Source: Nitrospirales bacterium
Lineage (GTDB): Bacteria > Nitrospirota > Nitrospiria > Nitrospirales > UBA8639
Reading direction: 5' to 3'
NCBI GenBank assembly: GCA_021604005.1
Contig: BQIV01000030.1
Location: 1-62,733, forward strand
DNA length: 62,733 bases
Each line of letters starts with the position of its first letter. Within the stretch, counting starts at the first letter, position 1. Of the stretch, positions 55,173-62,733 are shown in pieces. The translations under genes were made by a program, and so were the position numbers. The notes under the pieces are model-generated. The model did not search any database. It had not been told where the DNA came from and was given only the letters and a program-made list of their open reading frames with translations.

Positions 55173-56825
55173 ATGCCGCAAGCTTTACGTCCTTGGACAT
55201 CTCCGTTACGCCCCTGGCAAGAGGAGGCGTTCCAGGCGGTTTCATCGCACGCCACAGAGAACTTTCTCGCTGTTGCCACGCCAGGCGCAGGAAAAACCCG
55301 ATTGGCATTACGTGTCGCACACGATGGGCTGACCAGTGGAAGGGCTCATCGAATCGTTGTCGTCTGCCCGACGACACATTTACGCGAACAGTGGGCCAAA
55401 GCCGCCCATCTTGAAGGTCTTCACCTTGATCCCGCATCCTCCAACCAACAAGAAAAAGAAGCGACGGACTTTCATGGACTGGCCACTACCTATCAACAAG
55501 TCTGTCTCGAACCAAAACGCTATCGAGCTCAATCGCTTCGAAGCAAAACCCTGGTAATTTTTGATGAGATTCATCATGCCGGAGAAGGTAAGGAATGGGG
55601 AGAGGCCCTGCAGGTTGCCTTTGATTCGGCCGTGCAGCGGCTCTTACTCTCCGGCACACCATTTCGCACCGACGATAACCCTATCCCATACGTCCGTTAC
55701 GACAAGGATCGCCGCAGTATTGCAGACTTTCAATATGGCTATCCTGAAGCTCTTCGAGATAGCGTCTGCCGGCCGGTGATTTTTCCGTCGTATGAGGGAG
55801 AACTGGCCTGGACATCCCGCGGAGAAACGGTCCATGCCACATTCAAAGACGGCGTCAAAAAACCATGGCGTCGCGAACGGCTCCGGACGGCATTACTTCA
55901 AGAAAGTTGGCTGGGAGAAGTGATCCAGGATGCCAACGACCGCCTTACCTCTGTCCGCACGGCGGGCCATGACAATGCCGGAGGTCTCATTGTGGCGATG
56001 ACGCAAAATCATGCACGGGATATCGCCGCCCTGGTTCAACGTATTACAGGAGAGCGGGCCCAGGTCGCAGTGTCCGACGATCCGGCAGCCAACCGAACTA
56101 TTCAACGGTTTGCACACGGCCGGCAACGATGGTTAGTTGCCGTGAACATGGTCAGTGAAGGGGTGGATATTCCCCGATTGCGAGTCGGGGTCTATGCCAC
56201 CAATGTCTTGACGGAGATGTACTTTCGCCAAGTCGTGGGACGATTTGTTCGAGTGAACGAAGATGGAGGCCAGGATAGTAAGTCGTATCTGTATATTTCC
56301 CAGGATCCGACTATCGTGAACTTTGCAAAGCAAATTACCACAGAGCGAAGCCATACCTTAAAAGAGCAATCTTCGCTCTTTGACGTGCCTCCTCTCGCTC
56401 CATCGAACAGAAAAGACAATCAAGAAGACGACTTTGAGCCATTAGGAGGCGTCGCTCATGCGGATGAGTGGATTGGAGGGGCTTTTTTCTTAACCCACCC
56501 TGAGGTCCCTGAGTCTCAGCAACACTTCTTCCGGCCAGCCCCACCACCATCTGAAAATAAAGAAAATGAATCAGTTGACGTCGTAGCACCTGAACCTGAA
56601 CTGACCCTCTATGAACAAAAAAATGTCCTACGTGACCGACACAAACAACTGGTATCCCAATTAACTCGCCGTGATCGGCTTGACCATTGGCAAGTCAACG
56701 CGGCATTGAAAGAGGCAACCGGAACGGCGATTAACCAAGCAACGGTCAGCCAACTCAAGAAACGGCTACAACTGCTTGAACGGTGGGTAGAACATGGGTT
56801 TAAGAAAGGACGACGAAAAAGCTAA
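55173..56825 (+). CDS. DEAD/DEAH-box superfamily 2 helicase
   Basis: ATP-dependent nucleic-acid translocase of 550 residues. Helicase motifs: Q-like LRPWQEEAFQAV, motif I ATPGAGKTRLA at about residue 35, Ia VVVCPTTHLREQW, motif II IFDEIHHAG at 130, III LLLSGTPFRT, then the second RecA domain with AVNMVSEGVDIPRLRVG and motif VI YFRQVVGRFVRV. An acidic linker and a C-terminal helical region (RDRHKQLVSQLTRRDRLDHW, KKRLQLLERWVEHGFKK) follow. It resembles the helicases of restriction-like or type III systems but has no nuclease or methylase next to it. GTG/TTG alternatives for the start are possible; the ATG at 55173 is taken. Confidence 0.92.
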   Translation: MPQALRPWTSPLRPWQEEAFQAVSSHATENFLAVATPGAGKTRLALRVAHDGLTSGRAHRIVVVCPTTHLREQWAKAAHLEGLHLDPASSNQQEKEATDFHGLATTYQQVCLEPKRYRAQSLRSKTLVIFDEIHHAGEGKEWGEALQVAFDSAVQRLLLSGTPFRTDDNPIPYVRYDKDRRSIADFQYGYPEALRDSVCRPVIFPSYEGELAWTSRGETVHATFKDGVKKPWRRERLRTALLQESWLGEVIQDANDRLTSVRTAGHDNAGGLIVAMTQNHARDIAALVQRITGERAQVAVSDDPAANRTIQRFAHGRQRWLVAVNMVSEGVDIPRLRVGVYATNVLTEMYFRQVVGRFVRVNEDGGQDSKSYLYISQDPTIVNFAKQITTERSHTLKEQSSLFDVPPLAPSNRKDNQEDDFEPLGGVAHADEWIGGAFFLTHPEVPESQQHFFRPAPPPSENKENESVDVVAPEPELTLYEQKNVLRDRHKQLVSQLTRRDRLDHWQVNAALKEATGTAINQATVSQLKKRLQLLERWVEHGFKKGRRKS

Positions 56826-56857
56826 ACCGGCGAAAAATATACCGAAATGAATCCGTT

Positions 56858-57487
56858 CTACTCGCTAATCGTGAAGGTCATCGTTCCCATGACATTCACG
56901 GCATGCAACGCTTGTCCGGGACTTCCATAGTAAATATTGACAAGATACCGTCCAGGATCCCACTTCTCTTTTGGTGGAGAAATGATGAAGTACCCATATC
57001 GTTGATTCATTTCCAATTCAATTATATCTTGTCCCAATGGCTCTTCACCATGAGGAACTCCATTGACGAGCGGATACCATGCCGCAGCAAACTGCCCTGG
57101 TGCATCAAGTGGCTGTCCTTCGAAGACGATAAAAATTTCTGGTGTGTCTGGGGGAAACGTTGAAACTCCTGGATCAACGGGCTCAACATAGGCATCATCG
57201 GTTAGCCACCCTGGCCGGCCATGTGAATCCCATGGGGTTTGATAGCCACGCGCCATGGTAATCCAGGAAAAGACTCCTTGTGGCCGTTTCCAATTTTTTT
57301 GATCAAAGGCCAGGTCTGGAGAATCCCGCGTCATATCTTGAGAAGGCGTCACAGGCCCAAAGGGATCTTCGGCTAACGCATGCTGGCTGAGCAACATGAT
57401 ACCAACCAAGGCCACCAGAAACGTGCCTACAGTCCAGGGCCTCGACGGACGGTTATGACCTATGTGATGTGTGGACAAGAAACCCAT
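56858..57487 (-). CDS. Exported protein, hypothetical
   Basis: Protein of about 209 residues with a signal peptide (FLVALVGIMLLSQHALAEDP). The mature part includes WKRPQGVFSWITMARGYQTP, a beta-rich middle with DTPEIFIVFEGQPLDAPGQF, and PGRYLVNIYYGSPGQALHAV with a closing strand, suggesting an Ig-like or cupredoxin-like sandwich. Family not recognised. The start at 57487 follows GGAGG. Confidence 0.72.
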   Translation of the reverse strand: MGFLSTHHIGHNRPSRPWTVGTFLVALVGIMLLSQHALAEDPFGPVTPSQDMTRDSPDLAFDQKNWKRPQGVFSWITMARGYQTPWDSHGRPGWLTDDAYVEPVDPGVSTFPPDTPEIFIVFEGQPLDAPGQFAAAWYPLVNGVPHGEEPLGQDIIELEMNQRYGYFIISPPKEKWDPGRYLVNIYYGSPGQALHAVNVMGTMTFTISE

Positions 57488-57712
57488 ATCGCACCTCCCG
57501 ACCCTCATAGAAGAAGAGAAGGTCTGAATAATTTCTTCTTGCTTCTCCTATGTTACCTCAATAGTCACAGACAATACGAGGATATAGCGAATCCACATGT
57601 ACTCCAAACAGGAAAAGCCCTCGAACTCCGCGCCGGACAAATTCTCAACTCGCGCAAGTGACATAAGTCGGCTATCACACCCGTCGGATATCGCTCACAC
57701 GATAGAAATGTT

Positions 57713-57797
57713 CGCAGTATTCACGATTGATACATGAGAATTTGAGCACACGGCTGACGCCGCCATCGCAGAAAAGGACGGTTTTTTTGAGGTGCCC
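57713..57797 (-). repeat. Miniature element, partial copy
   Basis: About 85 bp matching the right-hand part of the 3152-3292 element, with the shared core TGACGCCGCCATCGC and the terminal GAGGTGCCC. The left terminal repeat is missing. It ends 9 bp before the stop of the HAD gene at 57807, in the same position and orientation relative to its gene as the complete copy. Confidence 0.8.
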
Positions 57798-57806
57798 ATA
57801 ACAGGA

Positions 57807-58685
57807 TTACGGCGTTGGTGCAGCAACACGGGCTTTCTCCACCCCTTGCCGGCGTTCTTCAAGAACTCCGTTCGCAATTTCCTTGACATGCTGTTCCAGG
57901 ATTAGCCGCAAATGACTGCCCGCCCGGTAATCCGCCGGCGCCATAAAATGCACTCGCTCGGCATGGTGAGCCAATTGATAGCATTTCTCAAACGAACGTC
58001 GCGAGTCATCTTCCGCATTATAGACGGCAACGGCGAATCCTCCGTTTTTTTTCATGAGCGTAAAACACGGAACGTCCGTCGGTCCATCCCCGACATATAT
58101 CATATGACGAAACGGCACACGCCGCATCTCTTCAGGCATATGGTCGTTGACATCCTGGTCCAAATCCAACAGGCCCTTGTTGACTCGAAACAGAAATTGC
58201 GTCTTCTGCGTGTGACTAATCGTGCGCTTTGGAAAACTAATATGCCCATTATCTTCGTCAAACTCACATCCAAAAATGGCCTTCACATATGTGGCAATGT
58301 CACTCCCATCGAGAATGGCCTTCAGTCCTGAACTCACCACATAATGCTCTAATCGAATCCCGAGTTCCTCGTACTCCTGCGGAGTAAAAAGGGCATTCAG
58401 CTCTTCAAAACATTCCGGCACTCCAGGGAAGAATGTCAGATCGGCGCCCATGGCTTTCAGATCCTGGTTCGACAGCTTCCGAATGGATTCATGTTCAAGC
58501 AACCGCTTCATATAGGCCAATTCTTGATCATAGCCCTTTTCTTTAATCAACGCCGTACAACTGGGCCAGAACTCTGCCGGATCGATCCCGGCATGCCGAA
58601 AAATCGTGTGGTCCTGCATGTAGTGAGGGCTCAGCGTATGGTCGAAATCATAGACAATGGCGATAATGTTGTGTGGATGCGTCAT
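57807..58685 (-). CDS. HAD-superfamily phosphatase-like hydrolase
   Basis: Protein of 292 residues with the HAD motifs: I AIVYDFDHTLSP with the nucleophile Asp and acid Asp, II HYVVSSGLKAIL, and IV YVGDGPTDVPCFTLMKKNGG. A helical cap of about 90 residues after motif I (CTALIKEKGYDQELAYMKRL) resembles phosphoserine-phosphatase-like members. Probably a cytoplasmic small-molecule phosphatase; substrate unknown. The start at 58685 follows AAAGGAG. A partial miniature repeat lies just beyond its stop. Confidence 0.92.
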   Translation of the reverse strand: MTHPHNIIAIVYDFDHTLSPHYMQDHTIFRHAGIDPAEFWPSCTALIKEKGYDQELAYMKRLLEHESIRKLSNQDLKAMGADLTFFPGVPECFEELNALFTPQEYEELGIRLEHYVVSSGLKAILDGSDIATYVKAIFGCEFDEDNGHISFPKRTISHTQKTQFLFRVNKGLLDLDQDVNDHMPEEMRRVPFRHMIYVGDGPTDVPCFTLMKKNGGFAVAVYNAEDDSRRSFEKCYQLAHHAERVHFMAPADYRAGSHLRLILEQHVKEIANGVLEERRQGVEKARVAAPTP

Positions 58686-58890
58686 CGAAACTCCTTTGTC
58701 ACCGTCCTGGAATTTGAGTGTAAGTTGAGAAGTAAAATGGTGTCAATGTGAGAAAGTCGAGTTGTTGAAAGGGAGTCTAAAGATTCAAGTCTCAAGGTAA
58801 CGCGTGGGATGCAGAAACTTCTTGTAACATGCAACGTAAGACTTCCAGGTATGGGAAAAAGTAGCGGACTATTGGCGGGTTCGAGGAGCC

Positions 58891-59229
58891 TTAAGAAGAA
58901 TACCGCATTCGTGTCCCGTGTTGAAACGAGAGAAGAATTTCATCCGGGCTGAGGTCTTGGGGAAAGTATGTTCCAGAAATATGTGCGCCGTTGATACTCG
59001 CGCCTTCTAACTGCGCTTCGGAGAGATCGACCCCGCGAAGATCGGCCTGCCGAAAATAGGACCCGCGCAAGTCGAGTCCCTTCGCATCCAAGCCCCGCAA
59101 ATCAACGTTTCGAAAATCACAGTTCGTCAAATCAACGCTATCTCCAAGCGCCCGCCGGTCATTAAAATCTTTCACCTTCCCTTCACGAAGTAACTGGTAC
59201 ATCGGGTCATTCAATATTTTCGGGATCAT
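58891..59229 (-). CDS. Pentapeptide-repeat protein
   Basis: Small protein of about 112 residues. Residues about 40-85 form a pentapeptide helix of A(D/N)LxX units: LTNCDFRNVDLRGLDAKGLD then RGSYFRQADLRGVDLSEAQL, about nine units. A helix-forming N-terminal 30 residues precede it. The start is taken at 59229 behind GGAG; starts at 59235 or 59262 are possible. Role unknown. Not the length of gyrase-protecting Qnr proteins, which are about twice as long. Confidence 0.85.
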   Translation of the reverse strand: MIPKILNDPMYQLLREGKVKDFNDRRALGDSVDLTNCDFRNVDLRGLDAKGLDLRGSYFRQADLRGVDLSEAQLEGASINGAHISGTYFPQDLSPDEILLSFQHGTRMRYSS

Positions 59230-59531
59230 GGGCATGCTCCATTGAATTACGTGGCTTGACAATTGTCCCTCTCTTTCTTGTCGGCGTGTTGGAAGATAAC
59301 ATTAAAGACTACACAGGGAGGACTAGAGCGAATCCACATAAAAAAATGCTTGAAAATACTCAAGATCTTGACATGGACTCTGCAGGCAGGTACATATTAT
59401 GGCAACTGATCGAAAAGTTCTTTAGGAAGCAGCAGATGCAACCGACAAGCACTTAAGAATGCACCCGATTCATCACTGGTGGACAGAAGTATGAGAGATC
59501 TGCCCCGCCGAGTGTTCACTGGTGATGTCCC

Positions 59532-59843
59532 GTGGAATATTTCCTCACTACAGAAAATAACCGCACGACCATTACTCTCTGGGGTCGGTTTGACTCAAGA
59601 AGACGCCAAGAATTTCTTACAGCATTTCAACAAGCCTTAAAAGAGAGCACGAATGAAATCGTGATCGATTTACAGAAGGTGTCATTTATTGATAGTACCG
59701 CCGTTGGCCTCTTGATGGTCGCCCACCAGAAATGTGCAAGTCCTCAAAAAGGCTTAAGCCTCTGTGTTGCCAACGGCCCTGTGAAGCAGACATTAGACTA
59801 CCTGAAAGTCTCGGACATCCTTCCAGTGAACACATCACAATAA
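59532..59843 (+). CDS. STAS-domain protein (anti-sigma factor antagonist type)
   Basis: Protein of 103 residues, SpoIIAA/RsbV-like. The phosphoacceptor Ser lies in VSFIDSTAVGLLMV, preceded by NEIVIDLQKV and an N-terminal strand TTITLWGRFDSR. It reads from a GTG at 59532. It would normally be controlled by an anti-sigma kinase and phosphatase, but none is nearby. Convergent with the two-component genes. Confidence 0.9.
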   Translation: MEYFLTTENNRTTITLWGRFDSRRRQEFLTAFQQALKESTNEIVIDLQKVSFIDSTAVGLLMVAHQKCASPQKGLSLCVANGPVKQTLDYLKVSDILPVNTSQ

Positions 59844-59921
59844 GCTCCCTCTACCGTGGGTCTCCGCCATCTGACAGAATGCTCACGCTGACCAACACGG
59901 ATACGACAAACCACCGTACCT

Positions 59922-60680
59922 TTACGGATTGGGGGTCGTTTCGTTGAGAAGATCCTGAAGCTTAAAGCGAAGATTGGCAAGCTCTTTGGATCGGAAACTC
60001 CCCTTGGTCTGTTGCAACACTTGAATGGCTTCATAAATACCTTCACGTAATTGAAAGTAATCTGACAGCAGTGTAGCGTGAGAATCCGTCGATTGAGGCT
60101 GCCCGGCAGAGACCGACTGGATCTTTAAATACTTTACAACCTCCTGAAGCTGCTCTTGCAGTTTCGAGATACACGATTCGTCAACCATCGTATCCGTTGA
60201 ATGCACCTCGTCAATATTCTTAAATGTCAACAGCGCATGCTCAATGTCTGCCAACTCATCCAATCGTTGTCGCGCGACGGCACGGACGGAGCGGATCGCT
60301 TCTAATTGACGCTTGAACATAATGCCTTTTCGAACCGATTGCAGTAAGTATGGATAGTCAACCGGCTTCACAATATACTCGAGAACGTTCAAACGCACGG
60401 AGTCCACGGCTGAAGCCAGAGAAGGAAAACCGGTCACGACAATGACCGGGAGAATCTTTGAACGAGCTTGAATCTCATTAACCACTTCCATGACGCGATT
60501 TCCAGGCATCTTGAGATCTGTAATAAGCAGATCATAGGGATTCTCATCCAACGCCAACGACAGTTCCCGTACGTCTCCGACGATATCACACTGAAACCCT
60601 TCATCCAGGAGGAGTGTTTTCGTGGCCTTTGCAAACGTCTCCTCATCGTCTGCCAGTAGTATCGTGCCTTCCATGTCCAT
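59922..60680 (-). CDS. Response regulator, REC plus unique C-terminal helical domain
   Basis: About 252 residues. The receiver has acidic pair ILLADDEETF, phosphoacceptor Asp in LLITDLKMPG, Thr in VVTGFPS and Lys in YIVKPVDYPY. After it come about 130 residues of helix with coiled-coil character (AIRSVRAVARQRLDELADIE, ISKLQEQLQEVVKYLKIQ) and no recognised DNA-binding motif. Start at 60680 behind AAGGAG; an open extension to 60758 overlaps the kinase gene. It follows the broken sensor kinase by 17 bases and is clearly its former partner. Confidence 0.9.
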   Translation of the reverse strand: MDMEGTILLADDEETFAKATKTLLLDEGFQCDIVGDVRELSLALDENPYDLLITDLKMPGNRVMEVVNEIQARSKILPVIVVTGFPSLASAVDSVRLNVLEYIVKPVDYPYLLQSVRKGIMFKRQLEAIRSVRAVARQRLDELADIEHALLTFKNIDEVHSTDTMVDESCISKLQEQLQEVVKYLKIQSVSAGQPQSTDSHATLLSDYFQLREGIYEAIQVLQQTKGSFRSKELANLRFKLQDLLNETTPNP

Positions 60681-60697
60681 GACGACTCTCCTTTGAC

Positions 60698-62316
60698 TCA
60701 GTGCACAAGCGGTAACGTCACCGTAAATATGCTTCCCTTCGTTCCATTCGATGTACAATCCAGCTCCCCGCCCATCGACTCAATCAAACTCCGGGAGACT
60801 GACAACCCCAACCCTAATCCGAAACTTTGGCCTTCCTGATTGCCCTTCGTCGTAAAAAACGGTTCAAAGATATGAGAGACAACATCTGGGGGGATGCCTG
60901 CCCCCTGATCCGAGACAGACAGCACCAGCGACGTTTCATTCACCGTGGTGCACACCATCACAACTTGCTCAGGCGCAGAGGCATCCACAGCATTGTGGAT
61001 CAAATTACAAAGTACCTGTACCAGTTCAGTCGAAAGGCATTCAACAGTAATCATGCGATGCGGGAGCCGAGCCTTCAGAGATACCTGACAATTCTCTGCA
61101 ACTGGCAGCATAATATTAATGGCCGTGCGCACGATTGGCACAATATTCTGCGGCACCAGGTGCGACTGTTGGGGACGGTACAAATCATACATATGCCGGA
61201 CGATACTGGCCATCCGATTGACGCATTCATCAATACGTCCGGTGTACTCAAAATACGGATGCGCCGGATCGACGGCCTGCTTCACCAAGAGCATCGCTTG
61301 TCCAATAGAGCGGTGAATACGTCACAAACATATATCTCATACCTATTCGCGCAAGGTTAACCCACGACTCGTAGGACACTTTGTTTCCAGCTAGTGCCGC
61401 ATCGAATTTTGCCTTGACCGTTCTCGCGAACATTTCTTCTCCAAGAATTATTCGAACCATTGTCCCTTCAATGTCACGACGAGAAACACCATACATGTAT
61501 TCATAGGCAGGATTCACTCGTTGATAACGATACTGTGAATCAACAATGGCAACGAGATCCGGCAAACACTCAAAGATACGTTGCATCAACCAAAGATCTT
61601 CATTCATAACCTGTTGATCAGTCTGATCAATGCCAACAGTCAGTACGCAGGGCTTTGCCATCATGTGGCATGGCTGCTTTACGAAATCCATAATACGCAG
61701 TCCATGGGCAACGGTCGAAACCTGTTCGCTTAAGAGTTCTTGACTTTTGAGGGTAGTCAGCACTTCTTGGTTCAACTGCTCATATTTTTCTCCAGCAACC
61801 GGACTATCCCATATGGCTACAGAATCTTTCTGTCATTAATTGCTCAACGGTGGTCTGGCATGAATCCGCCATGGCTTGATTGGCAAACAGAATCTGTCCA
61901 TTCGACGACTGCAGAAACACCCACTGCGGAATCATGTCGACGATCTGCCTGAGCAACGATCGTTCTTCAACGAGATGACGTGCGCTATTCTTCCATTGGA
62001 TCATCAAGACAGCGGTCACCCAGATGACATAGACCGAGAGCATTCTATTCACAATAACAGTCCAACGCTCTCCCCCTTTGGATGAAAAGAGATAGCCCAA
62101 AACTATCATGCACGTACAGACAATCGCCGCTCCAAGAGTCGCATGCGTGCCCTGAAACCATACGGTGACTAACACAACGGTGACATACAACACCCCTCCA
62201 GCCACACCAAGTGGAAACGACACATCTAGTAAAAAGAATACGATTGTCAGCATCACGAGAATTCCAACAAGAAATCCTTGCGAGACTGGTATTCGGGGAA
62301 ACGCTATCGTCTGCAT
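60698..62316 (-). pseudogene. Sensor histidine kinase (membrane, PAS-PAS-HATPase), broken in at least two places
   Basis: From 62316 (behind GAGGTG) the first frame gives about four membrane helices (GFLVGILVMLTIVFFLLDV and on) and the start of a PAS domain. It shifts frame near the AAAG run at 61824-61830, then stops. The second frame resumes DSPVAGEKYEQLNQEV and covers a second PAS (LPDLVAIVDSQYRYQRVNPA, then TYSPLYW). Between about 61320 and 61295 it gives way to a third frame reading SIGQAMLLVKQAVDPAHPY and the ATPase (NLIHNAVDAS, DQGAGIPPDV, GLGLGLSVSR). The H-box His that should precede SIGQAMLL is absent, so a deletion there is likely. Upstream of the intact response regulator. Confidence 0.85.
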
Positions 62317-62574
62317 CGTACTCACCTCATGTTCGTAGCAAAAAACATACAATTGCCTGGAGAAACGAAACTGTATCAAGTTTAAATATTCGCCACAAAT
62401 TGAGTAGGCAGAAAGATCAAGAAGGACAAGGATTGGCTGAAAACAAAGAAATTGTCTTCAGACCTATAGTTTTTTAACTTTTCATGAAGACCTATTCATC
62501 TGGGAAGTCGTGGTGTCAGAAGAGCTTTTGCTCAAGAACCTTACTCATTCCCTTATTCGTATGCATTTCTTATG

Positions 62575-62733
62575 GTCCTAGGTTTTTGCATTCTGCCGGG
62601 GTTCGTCCCGGCGGCCGAGGCCCTTGTGTTTCGGCAAAAGGACCCAAAACCATGAACGCCCAGGCCAGGCTCATCGGATGAGCTGAACCCCGGTTGGTGG
62701 GGCGGGCTAACTCGCTGCGCTCAAACAAGCCCG
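62575..62733 (-). repeat. Dispersed repeat, right copy of terminal inverted pair
   Basis: Reverse-complement counterpart of the left repeat. The conserved arm is 62633-62733 and the conserved hairpin is at 62595-62612 (arms GCCGGG and CCCGGC). A variable stem (GGCC...GGCC) lies between them. The sequence runs to the last base of the window, so its outer end is not seen. Confidence 0.8.

Noticed and set aside
1-62733. tRNA, rRNA, CRISPR arrays, riboswitches
   Set aside because: Looked for on both strands by eye; no cloverleaf, no regularly spaced repeats and no known riboswitch core were recognised.

Overview
This 62.7 kb stretch looks like a contig from a nitrite-oxidiser-type member of the Nitrospirota, perhaps one of the lower-GC, N. 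marina-like Nitrospira. That placement is an inference. It rests on gene content (an NnrS/truncated-haemoglobin neighbourhood, a REP-associated transposase, DUF2490, a periplasmic DNA ligase, TRL-like lipoproteins), on short dispersed repeats that I recall as common in Nitrospira genomes, and on an intermediate GC content judged by eye. No rRNA, tRNA or CRISPR array is visible. Both ends carry the same roughly 100-bp repeat arm in inverted orientation, which suggests the window is an assembly contig broken at a dispersed repeat.

Layout. 0.5-10 kb: a RAYT transposase, a VKOR-thioredoxin fusion, an exported truncated haemoglobin, a FetB-like permease, NnrS, a PKD/Ig-like exported protein, a periplasmic FKBP isomerase, a DUF457 membrane hydrolase and an SDR oxidoreductase. 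9.9-17 kb: an accessory island with a YoeB-YefM toxin-antitoxin pair and its palindromic operator, a frameshifted dienelactone hydrolase, two unrecognised AT-rich genes, and a DUF5131/TcmP (three-Cys-motif protein and partner) pair. In that pair tcmP is split by an IS3-family element with perfect 4-bp target duplications. 17-35 kb: a class I fumarase, a lipase-like hydrolase flanked by repeats, a TRL lipoprotein pair, an unusual Cys-paired tandem-repeat exported protein, a LigE-type periplasmic DNA ligase coupled to an aldo/keto reductase, YegP, a large RND/MMPL exporter, a single-domain response regulator, beta-barrel-like exported proteins, TfoX and a TlpA-like thioredoxin.

35.8-49.7 kb: a long same-strand run that looks like a cell-surface glycan or glycolipid pathway. 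It holds a glycoside hydrolase-GT2 fusion with membrane segments, an ABC exporter with fused ATPase, a CgeB-like glycosyltransferase, a SAM methyltransferase and an O-acyltransferase. These are followed by two exported or membrane proteins of unknown function, a degenerate methyltransferase-like protein, a UbiE/MenG methyltransferase and a radical SAM protein.

49.8-55 kb: a patch of decaying genes (an AbiEii nucleotidyltransferase remnant, a small membrane protein broken by an in-frame TGA, a VOC-like tail, a multiply shifted ORF). These are mixed with intact YdhR-like, SDR, AraC-type regulator and alpha/beta hydrolase genes. 55-62.7 kb: a stand-alone superfamily 2 helicase, an exported protein, a HAD phosphatase, a pentapeptide protein, a STAS-domain protein and a two-component system. 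Its response regulator is intact but its sensor kinase is broken in at least two places, and the autophosphorylation (H-box) region appears to be deleted.

The most interesting points are the IS-split TcmP/DUF5131 system with an in-frame repair, the glycan cluster led by a hydrolase-glycosyltransferase fusion, the Cys-pair tandem-repeat protein, the TIR-bounded miniature element that sits just behind stop codons, and the kinase that has lost its H-box beside an intact regulator.
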